Positions 55,840-64,000 of a stretch of DNA of 64,000 nucleotides are shown piece after piece (the stretch's first letter is position 1; each line of letters opens with the position of its first letter). Source of the stretch: Theristus sp. LFF4_11 (taxonomy: Eukaryota; Nematoda; Chromadorea; Monhysterida; Xyalidae); contig JASANC010000130.1 of NCBI GenBank assembly GCA_030248135.1, positions 44,846-108,845 of the forward strand, given 5' to 3'. The translations under genes and the position numbers were made by a program. A model generated the notes under the pieces. It saw only the letters and a list, made by a program, of their open reading frames with translations. It did no database searches and had not been told where the DNA came from.

Positions 55840-57349
55840 CGCTTATGATTGAGAAACATAAGCAACCAAAATGTACCTTCTTTACGTTGAACTGTGTTTG
55901 TTTGACTGCAAGACAATTCTTGATTCTTGACAAAAAAATGTCAGACAGTACAGACTAAAGAAAACAATGGGACAGAAAACACATTATTTGATAATCAAAC
56001 GATAAGAAACAACCAATCACGCAGTTTTATTTCGATTTGCTCATTTCTGTCGGCCACATCAAGAGACGCCTGTTGTATGAGCCTCAACTTGCTTCTAGGC
56101 ATGCACATGCGGCAACACGGCATGTTTACGACTGACGGACATGCATAAACAGTCAAGAAACAATACATATAACAAAGTCTGCATTAGCACAAGGACTTCA
56201 CGGCTGCAGGCAACAATAATTGGCTGTGGCGAGAACTAAAGTTGCAGTTTTGAGCAACAAATTGGTATGCCAGCATAATGAGTCAGTATACTTTGTAGGT
56301 TGGTTTAAGCGCAATCGCTTAAAATGTTGAAATTGAACAGTAGGCCAAGGCTTGTACTGCTCTTATATGCAACACGTTGCAAAAGTTTTGGTCGACAGCT
56401 CAAACTTGTTAAGTTCAATCCAGTTGATTTCAGCTCATTTTTTGCAACTGATTTCATGTGATTTGTTTTGTTTCCCTCGCATGCCGAAGTCGCCTTTTTA
56501 TTCAAGTTGTTGCTGTTTTTTGTTGAAATTGGGAGACAATAATATTCAAAGATTTCTATTGTGCCTAGCCAGACAAAGATTTTATATTCAGAATAGTCAA
56601 ATGGTTGATCTTCAATAACTGTACACTCAGCAAGGCTGCCAGCTTCAGTTGATTTGCTCGTTTGTTATCTTATTCACGCCATGACTGACATCACAATTAA
56701 TAAATAGCAGTACAATGTTTCGGTTTATGAAACCTGTTGAATAAAATTAGCACATCCGTGTACCTGTAGCCTTTATTGTATGTGGTTTTCTGGTCTTTTG
56801 CACTTAATTGTTTAAAGTTAGTGTTGCCTTAACAGAGGACCTTGTTGATATTTTTCAGTGTTGTGTTTTGTGAATCTGTGTTTCTTTTCATTACCCTTCA
56901 TCAGATTGGAAGTTTCATTTGGCTGAAATTCCATGATTTGATTATTGACATTGCCATTGCATACTTTCCTTTTTATAAAGTACTCGCTACGTTCTATGTT
57001 TCGGGCAGTTGTGTTGTGAAAAAATTGAGTTGCTTTCAAAGAGTTGCCGAGATTGCAAAGATAAAACCCTTTTTGTCGTTTCATTTTGAAATTCTGGATT
57101 TTCGGAACTGCTTGCACGTCGTCAGCCTAAATCCATTGATTTTTTATTGACGTTTTGCATTGTAATTAGTTTACTCGTCGTTTGGATTGAAAGTGTGCTT
57201 TCATGATTGATTAAAATATCAGTAAAAAAGTTCCTCAGTAAAATCATTTGTTTAATGCATGGGTTATCATTTTGTTGTTGTTATCACAAGGTATAGATAT
57301 AACTACCGTACTCTAACCATCGGTGTCCGAAAAGCTACTATTTTTCAAC
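55840..57349. other. Intergenic DNA between FATP and PARL
   Basis: No exon, RNA gene or repeat boundary is recognised on either strand. A plus-strand open frame at 56842-57150 is AT-driven and Phe-rich, and a minus frame covers the same stretch; neither has family features. Confidence 0.4.
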
Positions 57350-57379
57350 TTTCAGGTTTCAACCAGCATACCCATAAGT

Positions 57380-60300
57380 ATGCACTCTCTCAGTCGACCT
57401 GTGCTTGCCCAATGCAGCCAGGTTGTCAACCAGTTGCAGTGCGCAACGTTGAATGCCACGAGCAGCAGTTCGTGCTTTCTCAAACTGATCATTGAAAATC
57501 GCCGTTTGCTCAGTTTTTCTTCTCGTCTGGTCAGACGCCGAAAACTGTCACCGTTTGCGCCCCCGGTCCGTGGGCCCAGCGTGTTGAGAGCGGCCAACCG
57601 CAGGACCACCGGGCCAGTGGGGCGCCAAGCGAGTGCAACGTCACCGGAAAAGCTGCGCGATCTCAGTGAACTGTGGAAACCGGTGGCGTTCTGTGCTGCG
57701 GTAAGCTGCGCTTTTGTTGCATTGGTTTTGTTAATGCAGCTTATTCCTGTATCTTATTTGGTTATAATTCTGTGATCACGTGCACGCATGGTATGTCCTT
57801 AGTGTGCGTCACGTGGTCGCCAACCGAACAGCTGCAGTGGCGAGCAAAAGTTTGGAAACCCTTGTGCGCCCGAGGGTGTGTGCTGGTATTAGTACGTATG
57901 TCCCCAACACATGCTATCTTGTTTTTTATGAACACAACAAAACACATGACCAGTGCGTACAAAACAATACACAACACTTTTGACGTTGCAATAGCCTGAC
58001 AACTTGCTCACTGCCAAAACTGTGTGTGCTTTACTTTGCGTACATCTGTCGCTGATGTTTCGCACGCCATTCAATGCAACGCGTACTATGGTGTGTATAA
58101 AAAATGACACGGCACGTGTTACTTTTATTTTTGTGTGCTGCAGTTCCCAAAACCAAAAATATTTGCTTATGTGCATAGCAATAACGCAAACATTACCCAT
58201 GCAACACGCGCGATATGCAGCGGGCGCACAGGGGCTTCCAAACTTTTGCTCGCCACTGTAATTGCATAATATGATGTCAAAAATGACTGAAGGCTGTGTT
58301 GCTGAGGCGCCAAGCGCACACACTCGTGTGTGCGTGCCGTTGTTGCTTTCAGTCGTGCAGCGTGTTCTACGTCGGTGCTGTTATTGCCAGCTATGAACGC
58401 GACCGAAGGCATCTGCGCCAACGTGACAGCTTTGTGCGCGACGCCAGCGCATTTCAAGGGGTATCCACTTGAAATCGGTATTCATCCACTTGGTCGGAAT
58501 GCATAAGAAACACAAGGCAATAATGTGCCGGTCCAATTGGAAAAGTATCGAGTGCAATCTGTGTAATCGTAATCTTGTAAGTATGAATCAAACGTAATCG
58601 CCTGCACGTTTGTTTTAGATGGTTGAGGCGACCCAATGGATGCACCGTCACTTGAGTCCCGGCAGTCGGTTGACGGTTGCACTGATTGGGTGTAATGCGT
58701 TGGTACTGGCTGCTTGGAGACTGCTGCCCCGTTTGCAACCGTTGCTCGTTCGCTTCTTCATGAATGGATTCACCATGCAGAGTTCGTTTTGCACACACGT
58801 GCACTTGATACATCCATTCTGTGCAAACAAACTCCGCCTCCACAGCAATGCCTCCACAGAATGCATGCACGTGTATACAAGTGCAACCAACCAATCATCT
58901 ACAGTCGAACTCTAAATTACAGTGAATCAGCGTGATCGTTGGTGATCACGTGATTCATGCTTTTTGTGTAGAAATTGCTGTGGGGGCGGAGTTTGCTTTG
59001 CACAGAAACATGCATCACACGATCACCAACCAATCAGCTGATTCCCTATAATTCAGAGTTCGATTGTATATATCATGCAGATGGGCTGTAAATGCGTTTA
59101 GATCGGTGCATTTTCAGGTTTCGTGGAGGAGTTATCTTCGCAACGCCGACCAAATAAATGTCTTTGTATTGTCATAGTTTTTCGGTGTATTGAATCATTT
59201 TCGGTCCATGCATATTTGAACCATTTTGCCTGTTGATTCGTTACGTCAGCATGCAGCCATTTTAGTTTTCCAAAAAATTGATCGCATTTTTGCAACTGGC
59301 TGTGATCAGATGTGTGAGCCTGAGATTACAGTGTCTTGTCGTGTCTGACCTGACGACCAATGAAACTCAAATTCAGCGTGTTGCGTGTTGTCTGTGTGCT
59401 TGACCGCTGCATCGTCCATCAGCGCCATCAGAGCAGCGTTGTTTCAGGTGCTCTGTGCAGCTCCATGCTGCTGTCCACCTTCTCGCACTACAGTGTGCTG
59501 CACTTCGGCCTGAACATGTACGTGCTGAACTCATTCGCGTCACAGGTGACTGATCGATTCTTTGGCCAAGAACAATTTCTCGCCTTCTACTTGTCTGCTG
59601 GTCGGTGGACATTTCGTTTTTTGGTTTAGTTTTGCTTTTATAAAGTTCGGCTGCTTGTAAGAGCCAAAACAAAACCGCACGGTTTCTAGGTGTTTTCTCG
59701 TCTCTGGTGGGCGTTACACACAAGGCGATCACACGTAAACCGACCGTAGCTTTGGGCGCGGTACGTTTGGGAAAGACGATGCCTGATTTCAGCGCACACA
59801 ATCTGATTATCTGAGCGAACGTCACCACATGTGATCTCTAATTTCATCCTCACTGCTAAAATAGCGTGTTTTCAGTCTGGCGCAATCCTTGGTGTCCTGG
59901 CGTACACGTGTATGAAAGTGCCACACGCTGAATTGAGTGTGATTTTTTTGCCAATGGTGACGTTTACTGCGTCAACGGTTAGTACATCATAATTTGCATA
60001 ATCTGCAGTATAACTGTGAACCATAGACCGTTTGTGCATTCGCGCACGCTAGTTGGATTCTCACATTCGATCGAATCACGCATTCTGATTGGCTGCATCG
60101 AGCTGGTGGTTCCAGTCAGGAAGTGCAGCTGAAAAGCAGCCAATCAGCGAATTGCCTATGGTTTGCAGTTCGACAATGCTGCATTTCAAGGATTGTGTGA
60201 ATTGCATTGGTGGCTGTTGCAAGAGTGCTCCGCGAACTGCAGGCGATTGTTGCGCTCGTGAGTGTCGACGCCGCAGGCCTGCTGCTTGGCTGGCGTGTTT

Positions 60301-60669
60301 TCGATCACGCTGCCCATCTCGGCGGCAGTCTCTTTGGCATGTCCGTCTGGCGCGTGGTTTTCGCTTTTTCGGTGTTTATTAAAATGCATTAAAAGTGTTG
60401 CAATTTGAAAATTGCAAGTCTGGTACGCCAATTCGTTGTTGCCTTTCGTGATGATTCAAAGTCGTTGATCAATACCGTTGTTAAAATGAAAATTAAACAG
60501 CCTAATTTTCGGGTGCACAGCACAGAACACTGCAATAGATTCCACCGTTGTAACTCTGTTTAGCTGGTACGCGAAGTGGGGCCAAGAGTGGCTGTGGAAC
60601 AAGCACCGCTACCGCATCTTTTTGCGATATCTGAAATTGAGAAGACGCAGATCGCCGGACGACGACTGA
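57380..60669 (+). CDS. PARL: PARL-type mitochondrial rhomboid protease
   Basis: Eight exons: 57380-57700, 58353-58460, 58619-58781, 59448-59600, 59690-59760, 59876-59977, 60243-60340, 60564-60669. All phases match and give 373 residues, close to the family's ~380. The N-terminus is basic and Ser-rich with few acids (RRRKLSPFAPPVRGPS), as a mitochondrial presequence. Motifs in order: LWKPVAFC; SSMLLSTFSHYSVLHFGLNM, the conserved HxxxHxxxNM-like element; FGQEQFLAFYLSAG; the catalytic Ser in GASGAI (S273); IFLPMVTFTA; and the catalytic His in FDHAAHLGG (H331). The Ser-His spacing of 58 equals human PARL. C-terminal WYAKWGQEWLWNKHR is also typical. It cleaves membrane proteins within the inner membrane, such as PINK1-type substrates in animals. 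Three introns carry MITE-like palindromes. Confidence 0.93.
57835..58258. mobile_element. Tc1-like MITE in PARL intron 1
   Basis: CAGTGGCGAGCAAAAGTTTG at the left and CAAACTTTTGCTCGCCACTG at the right, the latter followed by TA. The CAGTG...CAAAAGTTT start is characteristic of Tc1/mariner termini. Extended complementarity (TTGTGCGCCCG / CGGGCGCACAG) continues inward. No transposase. Confidence 0.75.
58902..59066. mobile_element. CAGTCGAAC-family MITE (PARL intron 3)
   Basis: CAGTCGAACTC to GAGTTCGATTG between TA dinucleotides, 165 bp, with the internal TGATCACGTGATTCATGC / GCATCACACGATCACCA palindrome shared with copies at 30181 and 34982. Confidence 0.78.
60040..60180. repeat. Short inverted-repeat remnant in PARL intron 6
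   Basis: CACGCATTCTGATTGGCTGC and GCAGCCAATCAGCGAATTGC are complementary, followed by TTTGCAGTTCGACAATG. It resembles a decayed relative of the CAGTCGAAC MITE. Confidence 0.4.
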
Positions 60670-61130
60670 TCCACTGTGAAACATTGTGCTGTTATCTTTT
60701 GCTCTTGGTTCTGCGAATTGGATGAAGACCCAGATTGAAAAACAATTCCATGCTTGATGCAACAAGTCAAAATTGCCTGCGTGACTCGGTCGTTTATTAG
60801 GGACTTGGCCCACTTCGGCAATTTCGCATTGCTGCGCGTCGATAATGAAACTGATCCTACGTATGTGCGCATTGAGTCGCAGAACTTGAAAAAAATACCC
60901 ATGACTGATAAGTTTGCAACGAGTTCAGTGTGATAATGTCATGGAATTCTCACATCCGCCTGTTTGTCAATTCACATTCACGACTTATATTTATGCTTCC
61001 GTCATTTGTTTTTTTTTATCTTGTGTGAGGTGGTGTCATTTTATTTTTTTGCATTGTTTTGGTTCTGGTGCTTTCGTGGGATTCGTTGTGTTGCGGACGC
61101 TCACATAATGATAACTTGAATCACTTTGTG

Positions 61131-61136
61131 AATAAA
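61131..61136 (+). terminator. Candidate poly(A) signal of PARL
   Basis: First AATAAA after the PARL stop codon, 460 bp downstream. A nearer non-consensus signal could be used instead. Confidence 0.35.
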
Positions 61137-62700
61137 TCGAATACGATGCGCAGAAACGAGAGAAAAATGGTGTTCACCCTTGGGATTCGGAGATGCAGTG
61201 TAGGTTTTCGATTGCATTAGTTTTGACGACAACTTTCGTGAATTCAATTATTTACATGTACAGTTTCTACATTTACAGTCAGTCTTTTCACAAAATACAG
61301 AGCACATGAATCTTTGAATTAAAAAAGAACTGGGATCGGGTTTGGTCAAAATCAAAAACATCCATTTGAGCCAATGGCTTCTTTCCAACCAGATTCCTTT
61401 CCGTTTTTCATGGGCTCTGTATTCTCCTTAGAAGGATGACCGGTTTAAAGAAATACCTAGTATTCACTATATACTGTACACGATTCTTTAGAACCGATTC
61501 AATTTCAAATGTGGGGGCACCATTTATTCATGTCATAAGACGGTTTTGTGTTTATGCTTACAGCATGGCCAAGTATGTAAATAAGGCACGCCTTTGTATT
61601 CTCAATCAAGGTGGTATTAGTCACAGACGAGGAGTTGCCTTTTTCAAAAATGCTAAGATCGTGTGTGCAACAGCCAAACTACCACGCCACAAACAAATTG
61701 GGCAACTTAAAAAAACGATAAACGCACCCAGAAAAAAGTTGCCATGTTTTGTTGGCCATTCCGTAGCTTTTGTTGCCATTATCTTTTGCTTACGTCAGAA
61801 TACAGTAAAATACTTACCACAGTGACCCAAGAAAACGGGTGGCTAAAAAGGTATCTTGTATTTTGGTTCCGGGGCTTAATGCGTTTGCACATACACAGGC
61901 ATAGGAAAAGGTTTCACGGAATTCAAAATTAGGTTACGGTAGGCACTTCGCCGTGTGTTGACATTTTACGGCTTTGGTTCGGTTGTGGGGTTTTTCCTGG
62001 CCGTAAAATGTTAGTGCTTCCGGTGTTCCTGAAACGATAATACATCACATGAATTTGCTCTTTAGGCTGAGATTATGAAGACTGAAGTCAAACTTTGTTT
62101 GCCTAAGCAACAGTTGGGACGAACTGACGTTGTTCCGAGACACGATTCTGTTGAGACGAGACGAAACTGGTGACTTTTACATTTTGTGCAAATGTTGCTC
62201 TTTACTGGTTGAAATTGAGCAAAACATGGCTTGTTTGTCTTAGTTTAGTATCACTTTCTTTAGTTTAGTATACTAAGCAAAATATGCCTTGTTTAGCATT
62301 TTTATTATCAATTAAACCTGAATAAATTCATTTTATTAGCACACATGCAATTTTAAGATAGCACAGCAAAACGACGCACACCACACCGTACGAACAACAA
62401 AGCAAAACTTCCGACCGCAATTCTTTGCTACAGTTCGAGAAGGCCATTGCTGCAGGCCCAGTAGAAGCCGCCTGAACCGGCAGAAGTAAACCGGAGCCGC
62501 CTGGTTGGCTGGGTAGCACCGAATCCGAGTCGGAATTCTGATTGGTGGTTTGCCACTGCCAGTCTGGCAAACAATTATTTCTGTTTGATTTTACTCACAG
62601 TTCGCTCAGTGCGTAATTCATCACTTAGCATGATCACATTTCACCAGTGGTTTCAACAATTGGAGAGTGGGTTGCTGGCTGGGAAACAGCACCAAAAAAC
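61137..62700. other. Non-coding right flank
   Basis: No exon is supported. Near 61590-61660 a frame reads LNQGGISHRRGVAFFKN, similar to a relic in GGT intron 1. The repeated motif TTTAGTATCACTTTCTTTAG / TTTAGTATACTAAG lies near 62240. Otherwise unique AT-rich DNA. Confidence 0.35.
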
Positions 62701-62715
62701 GCTGAGCGAACTGTT

Positions 62716-63689
62716 TCATATTATCTAAAAATGCGGGAGACGCATATAAAAGGAGGAATATGACCTTGGGAAAAAGGTAAAAAGATGTCGTAAGTCTCTG
62801 ATGTGGTACACACGGATACAAGTACATAAGAGTTATATTTTTGCGCCGCGTTTGTTGTTTAAAAGCTTGCTGAAAAGCGTAAAAACGTTGAAGTTATTTT
62901 TCAATTGTCCTCTTCAGTTTAGTCTAAAATCACACCATGTGCGAAATTCTGTAAATTTTGTGCAAAAACAGAAACATCAGAAATTGCAAAATATTGCTGC
63001 ATAGCTTTATCGTTGTTGTTGTTGTTGTTGTTTTGTTGGGATTTTTAGGCGATGTTTTTAGCCAGGGCTAACCCAGAGAAGCGTACAGAACGCCATTGAG
63101 TAGGGAGCCCATCGAGTTTTCTCTGTCATTAAGTGCCTACATACCCCTCGGCGGGGCTCGATCCCCCGAGCGCACAGACTGTAGTCTAACGCACTACCAC
63201 CAGGCCACGAGGGTGACAATTGTTGTTGTTGCTAACGTACGCACCGCTGTGCATACAGCAGCACCAGTGCAAAAAGTGTTGTCTTCCGTTGACTTTCACC
63301 CTTTTTACCAAACTCTTGTGAGAGGATAAACCGGTGAGTCATTGCCACAGAAGGAGACCTTGCGTGTCCCAACGCCTCTGCGATACACTTTGTGCAAACC
63401 AGTGTCAGCGATCTAAAGTCTGATCGTTATTTTAGTGGTTTTAGTGGTCGCTAAATGCTAGAAAAAAAAACAAATGTGAAAGTGTCATTTGTCTATAATG
63501 TACGAGGGTTGCCACTTGCAACCGAAATAAAGAATAAACGGCGCAAAAATATGACTCTTATGTACTTGTATCCGTGTGTACCACATCAGAGACTTGAAAA
63601 GCGTTGTCGAGCCAAGTCTTTCACTGCTTACACAAGGTCATATTCCTCCTTTTATATGCGTCTCCCGCATTTTTAGATAATATTCTGAC
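62716..63689. mobile_element. Element with ~140-bp inverted repeats, containing a SINE
   Basis: The left arm (62716-62848: AAATGCGGGAGACGCATATA, AGTCTCTGATGTGGTACACA, CGGATACAAGTACATAAGAG) is reverse-complementary to the right arm (63539-63689). The interior includes SINE copy 2. Outer ends are TATTATCTAAAAATGCGGG and CCCGCATTTTTAGATAATA. TSDs are not resolved. Confidence 0.7.
63012..63217 (-). mobile_element. tRNA-derived SINE, copy 2
   Basis: Near-identical to 38441-38636 over the body (TTTTTAGGCGATGTTTTTAG, AAGCGTACAGAACGCCATTG) and the tRNA-like head with B box GATCGAGCC. The (CAA)n tail, GTTGTTGTT on the plus strand, is longer and interrupted. Confidence 0.8.
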
Positions 63690-63769
63690 TTTTACATAAG
63701 CCGCGAAGGTCGGACCAAAATCACAATACGTTGGTCACACATTCTTCTAAACCCCGGACAACTCAGGTT

Positions 63770-64000
63770 TTTTTCATTTTTCGTTTTTTAGGCCAATTTC
63801 GCCCATGCTATTTCCACGGCCGATTCGCCCGAAATCGTCACGATTCGGTATCTAAAGTTGCTCACGTAAGAAAACTAACCCAAAATCTGTTATCAGCGCA
63901 TTGAATTACCCTTGAAAACACAGTTTTCTTGTTTTTCATTTTTGGACCGATTTCGCCAATTTCCACGGCCGATTCGCCCGAAATCGTACCGATTCAGTAC
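63770..64000. repeat. Start of a satellite-like repeat at the window edge
   Basis: CCACGGCCGATTCGCCCGAA, followed by ATCGT and CGATTC, occurs at about 63817 and again at about 63961. Both are preceded by TTTTTCATTTTT and CAATTTCGCC motifs, a period of roughly 150 bp. The array probably continues beyond the window. Confidence 0.6.

Noticed and set aside
60609..60902. Minus-strand 97-codon frame after PARL
   Set aside because: Overlaps the last PARL exon antisense and has no family feature.
61436..61825. 129-codon frame as a functional transposase
   Set aside because: Only a ~20-residue segment resembles a helix-turn-helix; no catalytic DDE/D region follows.

Overview
The window is animal nuclear DNA. 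Its genes are split by many short GT-AG introns, there are AATAAA signals, and the proteins are metazoan families. A hedgehog-related gene with a C-terminal Hint domain, plus TTTCAG-type acceptors just upstream of some start codons (as in spliced-leader trans-splicing), makes an invertebrate, probably a nematode, the best guess. I cannot name the species.

Gene layout, left to right: about 2.1 kb of ~344-bp tandem repeats; the orphan last exon of a voltage-gated K+ channel (+); a six-exon hedgehog-related secreted protein (+, 3.8-7.1 kb); 3.8 kb of intergenic DNA; a class A neuropeptide-type GPCR (+, 10.9-17.1 kb) whose 4.1-kb first intron holds a bZIP-site-like minisatellite split by an LTR-type element, and whose second intron holds an antisense tRNA-Asn; a calexcitin-like EF-hand gene (-, 17.6-18.8 kb), convergent with the GPCR; 5.6 kb of repeats; cytochrome b5 (+, 24.4-26.5 kb); a 13-exon gamma-glutamyltransferase (-, 27.7-32.6 kb, possibly with an extra 5' exon at 33.7-33.9 kb); POLE3/CHRAC17-like histone-fold subunit (-, 34.2-37.4 kb); a ~12-kb transposon graveyard (37.5-49.6 kb); an SLC27/FATP acyl-CoA synthetase (+, 49.6-55.6 kb); a PARL-type mitochondrial rhomboid protease (+, 57.4-60.7 kb); and a repeat-rich right end with a second tRNA-derived SINE copy.

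The genes are unrelated housekeeping or signalling genes and form no operon or pathway. The distinctive content is the mobile DNA. At least ten non-autonomous families can be delimited from the sequence alone. Several have exact target-site duplications (TSDs): 8 bp (hAT-like) for four families, 9 bp (Mutator-like) for a 1.05-kb foldback, TA for a poly-G family with an empty site also present in the window, and 4 bp for an LTR-like element inside the minisatellite. At 43.1-46.6 kb one element has been broken by three separate insertions, one of which carries a further insertion, so insertion order can be read directly.

Gene models were assembled by hand from reading-frame and splice-phase continuity. 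Two joins are unresolved: POLE3 exon 1 to 2, and GGT exon 8 to 9.
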